NCBI GenBank assembly: GCA_023512835.1
Contig: CM042086.1
Coordinates: forward strand, 6,363,799 to 6,427,798
Direction of reading: 5' to 3'
Source: Taxillus chinensis
Lineage: Eukaryota > Streptophyta > Magnoliopsida > Santalales > Loranthaceae
Length of the DNA: 64,000 nt
Translations under genes and position numbers: made by a program
Part shown: in pieces, positions 54,493 through 64,000 of the stretch
Position numbering within the stretch: the first letter of the stretch is position 1
Layout: each line of letters begins with the position of its first letter
Notes under the pieces: model-generated
Databases searched by the model: none
What the model saw: the letters and a program-made list of their open reading frames with translations, nothing else
Told to the model about the DNA's origin: nothing

Positions 54493-54880
54493 GAGGGCGT
54501 TGCAAAATCAAGTGAGAGAGGATGTCACACCTCGAACAGCATAATACTGGCGGGCATCTCTGAAGTAGCGCGAGTGCGTGCTATTTAAGGAGGAACAAGG
54601 TAGAAAGCATAACTGGTGCGGACGGAAAATGCTCCGTGACAGTTCGTGCGGGAAATCGATAAAGCTCCTTTGAAGTTTAGACGTACCGACCCGATTAAAT
54701 GCAGGGAGTACAGCGCTAATTAAGGACTTGATTATGAAGAGGGGACTTGGCCATTCATATACAAATTGGTCGGGAACTGAAATCGTTCTCGTGATGAGCC
54801 CAAGGCAGTGCGAAACCAGTCTACGTATACCCCGATCGATATGGCTTACTCGAAACATCTACTAGGGGTGACCGAGTGTC
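54493..54880 (+). mobile_element. Diverged TRIM relative: internal 3' end and LTR
   Basis: cgagggcgttgc then a purine stretch (gtgagagagga) then TGTCACACCTCGAACAGC (54523) corresponds step by step to the TRIM interior end, purine tract and LTR start. Later matches include acttggccattc, caaattggtcgggaactg and gatgagcccaaggcag. The 5' part is absent, and many substitutions show it is much older than the two TRIMs. Confidence 0.65.
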
Positions 54881-55399
54881 ACACAGGTGAAAACCCTGAT
54901 ACCGGAACACAGGGGAGTGTTCCTACGTGAATTACCACATAATATACCTGCAACTAAACTTTTTCTATCTATTTTATAATTAAACATTTATACATGTATA
55001 TATAAAATCCTGTAATTCCTTTTCTTTTTTTATTTTAATTAAAATAGATCAACATGGTGGAGGTATGTTTACATGTTATAAACTCCAATGTAAAACACTT
55101 ATTATATAAATAAAATATAACTTTATTAGCTAATTGATTACATAATTAATTTAATAAGCATTACTTATTATTTAACACGTGCTCTTTTATGGTTTTTAAG
55201 ATTATTTTTAATTTATCATTGAATAATTATCATATATACATGACAAGTATCTTTTAATAAAATAAAAATATTTTTGAATTTTAAAATTATTATGCAAGTT
55301 TATAATATTTTTAAGAATAAATATGCAGTAAACTACACTGCAGGCTCTTTTTACTTTTTCTTTTCAAAATAATATCATTTTAATTAATAAATTTTTTAT
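54881..55399. other. AT-rich intergenic
   Basis: No gene or clear repeat end seen. Confidence 0.3.
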
Positions 55400-56405
55400 C
55401 AAAAGACATCATTTTTATAAAAATAAAAAAATTGGGAAAACTCTATTTTAAAATTTTAAAAGTCAATAAAAAAATCAAAATTCTTGCCGATATTGATTTT
55501 ACCCTGATAACATTGTATTAAAAATCGCTACATAGCAATTCACTTTTCTAGTTTTTTTTTTTTTTTAGTATTTTACCAGTTAATACAACATTAGTGAAAT
55601 TCCTATAATTGACAATAACGTCCCATTTATTAATTGGAGCCTAGCTTAAAATAAAATTACTACTACATATAATAATACATAAGCAGATAAATTTTCTAAA
55701 ATTTATATAGTTGTAAGATAATTTTTAAAAAATTGTTAAGCAACAATTTTTCAAGATTGTTGCCAAACATTTGTGGAATTCTTAACGACATAAACTTTTC
55801 AAGATTTTTTTTGTGTATTTTACCAGTTCTGGCAATTTTAAGACAACATTGATGTCGTGAAATTCTTATACTTGATAATACGTCCCATTTATTAATCGAA
55901 GCGTAGCTTAAAATAGAATTACTACAACATATAATACACAAGAAAACAAAATTCCTAAAAATTATATAATTGTAAAACATGTCAGTTATTATTAAATTAA
56001 AATAAATTTTGGAAATAAAATCTTTTTTCGCATGTAGATGCTATTATAATTGTATCATCCTAGCACAGCATTTAAAAAGAAACTGACGAAAATAAAGATG
56101 GTATACGCAAGGTAGGCAACACAATTAGACGGCAAGTCAATACAGTAAACCCATTTCTGGGGCTCATGAGGAGGTTACATGCCGAGAACTAGATTTACAA
56201 AAACTCAATCACCCATTTCCCCGCAATCTGGGAAGCTATGATTGCTACCACCCCGCCAGCCTGCGTGCGTTTGCTTTCAACGGCTGAGACATTAAATCAG
56301 TAGCCATATCCTGGCATGACAGAAGGAAAATGAGGGATGGTAAGTAAACAAACCAAATGGTCTTTTTTTAAAAAAAGAAAAAAAAAAGTCTATTTGAGTT
56401 TGGGA
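55400..56405. repeat. CPN60B copy F 3' flank (matches 39730-40755)
   Basis: Downstream DNA of copy F, duplicated with copy C. 56200-56290 holds the empty site (gggaagctatgattgctacc) of the 752-bp element found at copy B. Presumably includes the 3' UTR and terminator. Confidence 0.6.
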
Positions 56406-59167
56406 TTATGAACCTGAGTTGTCCATCGGGTTTCCGGCGGGAACGGGCTCAGGCTCCTTGATTTCGACAACCACACAGTCGGACATCAAGAATGTTTTTG
56501 CAACTGAGGATGCATGTTCCAGGCAACATCTTACCACCTGAAACCCAAACCAGCCATCAGGTGAACAAAGTTATCTAAGGATTCAATAGCGTGTTTTAAT
56601 AGGCAGAGTCATAATTCATAAGCAAGAAACATCATCAACTAGCACTCACCTTTGTCGGATCGATAATTCCAGCCACCATTAGATTCTCATAGTTTCCAGT
56701 AGCAGCGTTGTATCCATATTTGGGATCATCGCTCGAGAGCACCTGAGGAGAAATACACACGCAATATTGTAAATAGGAAGGCAATATTGTAAATACACAC
56801 ACATATCCGGGTAAGCTAAAGATTCAAAAATATGTACCTTTTCACTAACCACGCTCCCATTAACACCCGCATTTTTAGCAATCAGCTTCAAAGGGTAGGC
56901 TAATGCTCTCTTCACAATATCAGCTCCAACCTAAAAACCATTGTGACCATAGGACACCAATAATATGGCATATTTTACTATTTTAAGTGCCACACTTAAC
57001 CTCGCTAATTACAAATTGCATATATTCTAGCATATTTAGACTGCTTCAATATCTTAGCTAGCATTTGAATCGCTGCCACGAGCATATGCAGGAAATGTCA
57101 GCAATTACCTTCTCCTCATCATTATCAAGCGTGTCCTTAATAGCATCCACCTTTGACGCAAGTCTTAGCAAGGTGCATCCACCCCCAACAACAATACCTT
57201 CCTCGACAGCAGCCTGATTTCATGAAAAGGCATTACAGTGATGTTTATTTTATGCTTGCAACAAATCCATAATAGATGGATGGATATATTTTGTTTGATA
57301 GGTAATAAAGATGGATGGATATATTTAAATAATTTATTTACAACTACAATTACCTTTGTTGCATTTAAAGCATCCTCAACCCTCAGCTTCTTTTCTTTCA
57401 GTTCAGTCTCAGTTTGTGCTCCAACCTTCAGGATATCCAACCAAAACTCAAAACAAATCTAACACGTACCGCAAGAGATTTCATAAATCAACTCAACTTT
57501 CTAAATTAATCGATAGCTTACTTGAATAACAGCAACACCACCAGATAATTTTGCAATTCTTTCATTTAATTTTTCCTTCTCATAATCTTGCTCTGCAGCC
57601 TACAGGGAATGTATGCATAATTTACATCACAAGATTCATATAACAAATATCAAACTGTGTGCATAGCCATGTGGATGCACAAAAGGAGAGAGAAAAGATT
57701 TGCACCTCAATAAGATTTCTAATCTGTGCAACTCTTTTATTAACTGCTTCTTCAGTGCTTCCATCACCAACAATCGTGGTGGCATCCTTGGTGAGCACCA
57801 CCTTGGCAGCATGGCCAAGGACTTCCTTTGTTGCTTTGTCTAATGTAAGGCCTACTTCATCTCTAATTACAGTTCCTGTACGTAGCCACATGGGATTGGG
57901 TTGGAGATATGATAATGAAATACATATAAAACTGACCACATATCATGACAAAAGGTACTCCGGACAAGCAGAAAACATATCATGCCCAATAAACCAGACA
58001 ACAAAATAAGGTCTAAAATATGAAAACGTGGCCTATACAGCATCGGCTAACCTCCAGTCAAAATGGCAATGTCATCAAGGTACTGGCTCTTGCGTTCTCC
58101 AAAACCAGGAGCCTTCAGCGCAGCTATTTTCAATGCCCCTCTGAGCTTATTCACAACAAGGGTAGCCAAAGCCTCCTGTTCAATGTCTTCTGCGACAATC
58201 AAAATTGGGTAACCACCTCTTATAGCTTCTTCTAATACTGTAACAAGATCCCTTGCGTTTGTTATCTTTTTGTCAACAAGAAGCAACTGCAGAAGAGAGA
58301 AAAAAAATCCAATTACCGAAAAACATTTTCAAATTATAATTCTAAGAAATAGAAGAAGCAAACTATATGATCAGAAAAATTGTAAAAGCAAAGCCCACTT
58401 TGCAATTTTCGTATTCAACTGCCATCTTCTCACTATCAGTTACAAAATATGGTGAGATATAGCCACGATCAAACTGCATTCCTTCAACCACATAGAGGTT
58501 GTTCTCAGCACTTTTCCCCTCTTCAAGAGTCACCACACCCTTTCGGCCCACTTTCTTCATAGCATCAGCAATCATATTACCAATCTCATAGTTGTTCCCT
58601 GCACTGACAGCAGCAACATCTGCCAACTCGCTGTCTTCAACCTAAGGGCCAATAATAAAGTCATTACATTTTAGATACTCACTAGACACCAATAAACCTC
58701 GTACTATATAAGCCAAGTTGCCTCCTGGGACCATGATAATAGAATTATGATAGGCCATAAGGATATATTAGTACATACAACATAAAAATAAATTTAACCA
58801 TAATAAAAAGGCACAAATTCTCATTCCGAGATCAGTTGATGTTTACCTCTTTTGACACCAATTTAAGCTCTGATACAAGAGCTTTTGTAGTTTTCTCAAT
58901 GCCTCGAGTGATTAAAACAGGGTTTGCACCAGCTGCCACCACCTAAATAACATATTCAGTTATAATTGTGCCACAGTGGACTATACACTAACAACAGCAA
59001 ATAGTCTATAGATTTGTCAATCAGAATACCTTGACGCCTTCTGCAATAAGACCCTGTGCGAGAACGACTGATGTAGTTGTGCCATCCCCAGCCAAGTCAT
59101 TGGTCTTTGCAGCAGCTTGTCTAACCAGCTTAGCACCAACGTTTTCTACAGGGTCTTCCAACTCAAC
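56406..59167 (-). CDS. CPN60B: CPN60B copy F: chaperonin-60 beta, exons 3-13 intact
   Basis: Chloroplast GroEL-type chaperonin beta subunit, which assembles RuBisCO large subunit. Eleven exons: 59030-59167 (AGDGTTTS nucleotide-binding motif), 58847-58942, 58399-58641, 58052-58286, 57706-57875, 57522-57599, 57354-57425, 57109-57213, 56838-56930 ([12 protein letters not shown]), 56650-56742 and 56406-56537 ([19 protein letters not shown], stop). All are open and joined by GT/AG introns. They give about 484 residues; with exons 1-2 as in copies A and E (about 123) the total would be about 607, the usual family length. Upstream, intron 2 matches copy E to about 59240 and then changes to unrelated DNA and a chromovirus. 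Either exons 1-2 lie past base 64000 or the gene is 5'-truncated. Confidence 0.88.
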
Positions 59168-59239
59168 CTATACGATCAAAATATAATACCATTGATCAGT
59201 AATGTAGTTCCAATACAAGTATCGCTACAAATATGTGTA

Positions 59240-60259
59240 GGATTCAAGATTCAAAAATAATTTTTTGATGTAGTATGGTACGGAATCGAAGCTGCACGGT
59301 AAGGCAAGCGCCTCAACCGTAGATAATTTTTTTAAAATATATACAAAATATAAAAATCAAATGAACAAATTTAATTTTAGTACAAGTATCAAATGATTGA
59401 AATAATAAAATCATAAAGGCATATCCACATAATTAAAATTTAAAATTAAATCAATTTATTTAACTTAATTTATAAAATAATATATAATATAACATTAAAT
59501 TTAATTTTAAATATAACATTTAAACATGTATCAAATTTAATTTTTAAAATAATAAAACCATAAAGTCATATCTACGTGATTAAAATTTAAAATTAAATTA
59601 AATTATTTAACTTAATTTATAACCTTAATATTTAATATAACATTAGTATATAGCTTAATGTATAAAATTTTAACAAAGAAATGCAACTGCTTTCCTAGGA
59701 TCGACGACGACGCTGGAGCACTGGACGAGCCGACGACGACGCGAGAGCACTGGATCGACGACGCTGCACTAGACAGCCGACGACGCGCTGGATCAACGAC
59801 GTGTCTGCCTGCAACGATGTGTCTGCCAATATGCCTGCGACGACGCTGGATCGACGATGCTGCTACAACAATCGAACGACGAGGAGGATGAAGACCCTGC
59901 TTCGACTCAATGATGCGAGGCTTGAGGTGATGCGAGACAGCTTAAAATTAAGTAAGGCTTTTACTTCGACTGTTTTTTATTTACGACGCGTCATTCGACG
60001 TCGTGGGCGCCTCATCCCTGGTATGGGATCAGGCGCTGAAACGGCCCGTCTTAGGCCACCTCACCCGTATGAGGTGGCCGGCGGACGAGCGGGATCTAGT
60101 GCACTGCCTTCATCGGGATCTAGGCGCCACCTCCCCCGCCTCAGCCCGTATTTTCAAACCTTGGTAGGATTTGTGGTAAGTGCAATTTCAAGGACTTGAA
60201 ATTAACGTGAGAAAAATAAAAGATAATGCTCTCCTGCAGTTTACTTTCTGGAAGAATCT
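59240..60259. other. AT-rich and CGACGA-rich DNA without a gene
   Basis: 59240-59680 is AT-rich. 59698-59890 is built of gacgacgctgga-like repeats (low complexity, Arg/Asp frames). 60000-60160 is GC-rich and of unknown origin. It could be transposon-derived insert within CPN60B intron 2. No gene supported. Confidence 0.35.
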
Positions 60260-60535
60260 TGACAGTCAGTAAATGCAAAAGCCCAGAGAGAATCTCCAAA
60301 GAGAATTGATATTATTACTTACTTGCCTCCAATTGAATTATATCAAACTAATAAATAACATAACCAATGCAACAAACTCCTAGAATAAAGGGCTAACAAA
60401 TTCCTAAAGAGAAGCAACAAACTGCACTTATTTGAATTGGAAAAATAGAACTCAGTCAAAGAAAGACTTGTTCAAACAAACACAATTTAATGGCTGCTGC
60501 GCTGGCGTCTCCTATGATAGGTGAGGATGCTATCA
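60260..60535 (-). repeat. Putative 3' LTR of the second chromovirus
   Basis: A purine tract (gagcgggagtag, minus strand) is followed by TGATAGCATCC, and a possible TGACTGTCA end is near 60260. Without the other LTR the borders are provisional. Confidence 0.45.
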
Positions 60536-61014
60536 CTACTCCCGCTCTTGAAAACCGACTTGTCCTCAAGACGGAAAACCGGAAATTGAAGAGCTAGTAA
60601 ATCATAATCTTCCCAAGAAGCCTCTTCAGCGGGCCGAGTCTGCCACTGTATCAATAATTCCAAATGCTGACCAATCCAACGATGGTCCAACACAGTCTCC
60701 GACTGGAGTGCCAACTCCAAATCAGCTGATAAGGGTAAGTCTGCTGTTGGTTTTGTTAGCAGTTGTCCCTTAGCAGGACGAAGAAGGGAAACGTGAAACA
60801 CAGGATGAATACGAGCAGACGGAGGAAGGTCCAGCTCATAAGCAACTTGCCCAATACGGCAAAGAACAGTATAAGGCCCATAAAACCTCGGGGAAAGCTT
60901 ATGAAACTTTTTGTGAGAAAGGGAATGCTGGCGGAAAGGTTGGATCCGCAGAAAAACAAAATCCCCTTCCTTAAACGTCAGCTCGCGCTTGTGCTGATCT
61001 GCATAAGTTTTCAT
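60487..61014 (-). pseudogene. Integrase C-terminus and chromodomain
   Basis: MKTYADQHKRELTFKEGDFV, KLSPRFYGPYTVLCRIGQVA (GPY/F module), RIHPVFHVSLLRPAKG, then a chromodomain (DHRWIGQHLELLIQWQTRPA, EEASWEDYD). An in-frame TAG just upstream (NL*KAQDRMKT) separates it from the integrase core. Confidence 0.85.
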
Positions 61015-61368
61015 TCGATCTTGGGCCTTCTAAAGGTTTGCCTGCAACAACCTTAGCACCTCATCTCTTGTTTCCAGCTGGGTGGCCAACTCGGCAATTA
61101 GAGTCTCTCCCCTGACAAATGGGTGAAGAGGAGGAGGCTCCCTGCCGTACACAACCTTGAAAGGAGTGGTGTTGGTGCAAGAATGGAAACTGGTGTTGAA
61201 AGAATATTCGGCCCAACAAAGGTATTTACTCTATGTACGAGGTTGATCCAACACAAAACAACGCAAATACGCTTCAAGACAACGGTTAATAACTTCAGTT
61301 TGGCCGTCCGTTTGGGGGTGATATGCAGTGCTCATCCGGAGACACGTTTGGCTTAGTTTGAACAACTC

Positions 61369-62658
61369 CTACGAAAATGCGCTAACGAAAAAAGGATCAC
61401 GATCTGAAATAATAGATCGGGGAATTCCAAGCAAGCGAACAATTTCCTCACAAAATCGGGCAGCAACTGTCTTGACAGTGTAAGGGTGGCATAGCAGAAT
61501 GAAATGACAATACTTGCTCAAGCGATCCACAACAACCAATATGGTGTCAAAGTGCCCAGACTTAGGCAATCCCACGATGAAGTCCAGAGAAATATCCTCC
61601 CAAATCTGTTGGGGGATTGGAAGTAGTTGTAACAAACCGGCAGGAGACAATGTTTCATACTTATTTTGCTGGCACACCAAGCAATGTTGAATATAGGTTT
61701 TAACATCCTCCTTCATGTTAGGCCAATAAACAGATTCAGCCAATCTCTTCAAAGTCTTGAGGAATCCCCCATGTCCGCCTACAGGGGTGATGTGAGCCTC
61801 TTCAAGTAATTTAGCACGGATGGGGGAACTCTTGGGAATTACCAATCGTCCATGATGATACAAACGCTGCTGGACTAGCGAGTACCCTGGCCGAGAACTA
61901 GCATCAAGCTGTAATGCGGCTATAATGGGGCCAGTAGTCGAATCCTGCAGCAATGCGTCATTATGGTCCAAGAAATCCAAGGATACAGGCACCACCATAG
62001 TGAGGAAATCAGCATGTTGGGGGCGGCGAGACAGGGAATCTGCCCCAACATTCTCCTTACCCACCTTATACAATATTGTAAAGTCAAACGGAAGGAGTTT
62101 GAGAAGCAGCCGTTGTTGATTGTTTGTCAATGTTTGCTGGCCCATAAGGTGGCGGAGACTGTTGTGATCAGTCCGGACCGTGAAGTGGCGGCCCAGTAAG
62201 TAATGGCGCCAATGCTGCACTGCTAAGACCAAGGCTAGTAGTTCACGATCATAAGTAGACTGATACCTATTAGAAAAAGAAAAACCCTTGCTATAAAAAG
62301 CAATAGGGCGGTTGCACTGTATCAGAATCGCCCCTACTCCTTCCATGGATGCATCACATTCAATGACAAACTCTGAAGTAAAATCAGGGAGGCATAATAC
62401 TGGAGCTGATATTAAAGCAAGCTTGAGATTCTCAAAAGCCTTTTGAGCTGTAGGAGACCATAGAAAAGCATTCTTCTTCGTGAGATCCATTAGCGGTCGG
62501 GCAATCTTCCCATAATCCTTCACAAACCTTCGATAATATCCCGTAAGGCCTAAAAATCCACGGAGCTCCGATACATTGGAGGGAACTGGCCATTCCTTAA
62601 CAGCACTAATTTTCTCACGTTGTGTCTCCACGCCCCGTGCTAAAATGAGATGGCCCAA
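61369..62658 (-). pseudogene. RT thumb, RNase H and integrase core
   Basis: 429 codons. ELRGFLGLTGYYRRFVKDYG closes the RT. RNase H follows with FVIECDASMEGVGAIL, YDRELLALVLAVQHWRHYLL and GKENVGADSLSRRP. The integrase zinc finger has HITPVGGHGG and HCLVCQQNKYE; the core has DISLDFIVGLPKS, VVVDRLSKYCHFI and SIISDRDPFFVSAF. It breaks off near 61370, where a frameshift separates the rest of the core. Confidence 0.88.
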
Positions 62659-62659
62659 A

Positions 62660-63301
62660 AAGGAAACTCAAATCTGCCCAAAAGCACACTTCTTCAAGTT
62701 AGCATAATAGGATTGTTGTTCCAGGGTTTGCAAGATTGTCCCAAGGTGTGTCTCATGCAAAATTATATCTTTGTTGTATATTAGAATATCATCAAAAAAA
62801 GACCAAGACAAACCTTCGTTAGAAAGGCCGGAATAAGTCATTCATGGCTGCTTAAAAGGTAGCCGGAGTGTTGGTAAGACCAAATGACATGACGACATAC
62901 TCATAATGGCCGTTGTGTGTCCTAAAGGCAGTTTTGGGAATGTTTTATGTTTGAACCCAAATTTGATGGTAGCTGGACCATAAATCAATCTTTGAGAAGA
63001 AGACTGCTCCATGTAATTCATCCAAGAGTTCATCAATATTAGGAATGGGATATTTATCGGGCACTGTAATCTGATTTAGTGCGCGATAGTCCACACACAT
63101 ACGCCAAGAATCATCTTGCTTCTTGACCAACAAAACAGGGTTGGCAAAAGGGCTAAAACTCGGCCGGATAAACCCCTTCGAAAGAAGTTCTTGAACCTGC
63201 CTCTCGATCTGATTCTTTTGGGAATATGGGTACCTATAAGGCCTCCGGTTGGGCAGCTGGGAACCAGGAATAAGATTTATCAAGTAGAGAAGAAAAGCCA
63301 T
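62660..63301 (-). pseudogene. Reverse transcriptase N-terminal and catalytic part, broken
   Basis: 62945-63301 reads [60 protein letters not shown] and [14 protein letters not shown] (normally DLRSGYHQI). The catalytic FFDDILIY is at about 62780-62805 in another frame, preceded by [12 protein letters not shown] and a stop. At least two frame changes. Confidence 0.82.
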
Positions 63302-63539
63302 CCAACAGTCCCTCCAAGTTGCTTGGAATAAGATTTCCTGGATGCTTAACCTTGGACAATGTATTCAGACTGGCCTCCTGATTTTCTTTCCTTGGTACTC
63401 CTTGTAATTTAAATTTCTTCCTGTTGATCTAGAAAATCAGAAACATCTCATTCCAGTTAGCTTGGATGGTATTAAGGGATGCCAACCACTTAATACCTAA
63501 AACCAAATCTGTCCCGACTAAGGAAAAAGGATAGAAATC

Positions 63540-63890
63540 CTAGGTAATTGTCAACCCAGGAAGTTGGACCTGGATGCCACGACAGATACGGTTGCAGCGT
63601 ACAATACTCCCATCACCAATCTGAACACCAAAGCTTGAAACTGAAGATATTGCCACAGACGTCTCTTGTGCCAGGGAATCCGAGACGAAATTATGGGTCG
63701 AACCGCTATCCACCAACAGCAAAACTTCACGCCCAGCTAGGGTTCCCATGAGCTTCATCGTCGATGCAGTAGGCCTTCCCAAAATAGCGTTGAAGGAGAT
63801 TTCCGCGGCTACCGGCGCCTCCTTGTCACCCTCATCTATTGGCTCCTCTGGATTGGACATTGGATTCCCCTCTTCGTCGAGCTCCATCAA
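63540..63890 (-). pseudogene. Aspartic protease region
   Basis: LAGREVLLLVDSGSTHNFVS holds the DSGS catalytic motif, followed by FGVQIGDGSIVRC and QVQLPGL. Upstream is an acidic linker and the zinc knuckle. A TAG ends the frame at 63540, where related proteins continue. Confidence 0.8.
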
Positions 63891-64000
63891 GGAGAAAGTA
63901 GTTGAACACCGGTGTCCAAGCCGAAATGGTTCACCACAACAGAAACATAGACCTTTGTCGCAGCGCTGTTGACGAGTCGCGTCCCAGGATCGTGTTGCGG

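Larger units (their letters stand above)
60260..64000 (-). mobile_element. Second Ty3/gypsy chromovirus, partial and decayed
   Basis: Minus-strand order from the window end downward: zinc knuckle (CFCCGEPFRLGHRC, about 63930-63975), protease, RT, RNase H, integrase, chromodomain, then a putative 3' LTR at 60260-60535. The 5' LTR and most of gag lie outside the window. Several frameshifts and stops break pol. It is a different family from the element at 23.4 kb: FFDD in place of YLDD at the RT active site, a different chromodomain and a different knuckle. Confidence 0.88.

Noticed and set aside
59658..60199. Arg/Asp-rich frames of 77 and 132 codons
   Set aside because: Built on repeated cgacgacg units; no domain.
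1..64000. CRISPR arrays, rRNA, tRNA genes, bacterial operons
   Set aside because: No regularly spaced repeats, no ribosomal landmarks and no complete tRNA seen; the Met-tRNA matches at 28484, 34967 and 50327 are short retroelement primer sites only.

Overview
This is plant nuclear DNA, almost certainly from a eudicot. Introns have GT/AG borders, the host gene is the chloroplast chaperonin-60 beta subunit (RuBisCO-binding protein beta, CPN60B), there are B3-domain genes of the At2g33720 type, and Ty3/gypsy chromoviruses, solo LTRs, TRIMs and MITE-like elements fill much of the space. I see no bacterial, organellar or viral genome structure. The species cannot be named from the sequence alone.

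The gene content is two families amplified together. (1) Eight B3-domain loci, all on the minus strand: intact reading frames at 313-669, 11319-11774, 33582-34151, 37246-37605, 42179-42745 and 44450-44809, and broken copies at 6298-6697 and 10262-10500. They fall into two subtypes and share a TATA-box module upstream and an AT-rich module downstream. (2) Six CPN60B-derived loci, also on the minus strand: 2404-3960 (5' UTR and exons 1-3, broken), 30185-32990 (5' UTR and exons 5-13, broken), 40756-41500 (last exon fused to the first), 43330-43768 (exons 7-9), 47645-48475 (exons 2-4) and 56406-59167 (exons 3-13, every frame and splice site intact). An endonuclease V gene fragment (3990-4472) is fused to the upstream side of the first CPN60B copy. 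An unidentified spliced gene fragment lies at about 13130-13870.

Layout: 1-4.7 kb, B3 copy 1, an 8-bp-TSD element, CPN60B copy A and the endonuclease V fragment. 4.7-12 kb, three more B3 copies among MITE-like and minisatellite DNA. 12-19.7 kb, a GC-rich inverted-terminus segment, the unknown gene and a 3.8-kb solo LTR with a perfect TSD. 19.7-29 kb, a tandem ~1.5-kb duplication split by a complete 5.5-kb chromovirus (4-bp TSD). 29-46 kb, the core of the B3/CPN60B duplications, with a TRIM at 34551-35774. 46-55 kb, mosaic repeats, CPN60B copy E, and a 2.6-kb solo LTR with a second TRIM nested inside it. 55-59 kb, CPN60B copy F. 60.3 kb to the end, a second decayed chromovirus that runs off the window.

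Possibly working genes are the six intact B3 frames (putative DNA-binding proteins) and CPN60B copy F. Copy F would be a working gene only if its exons 1-2 lie beyond base 64000, with intron 2 expanded by transposons; otherwise it is a 5'-truncated pseudogene. The most notable pattern is repeated co-duplication and shuffling of B3 and CPN60B pieces, with microhomology and filler DNA at junctions. Several transposon insertions can be proved from paralogous empty sites inside the same window. All identities come from reading motifs by eye; no database search was possible.
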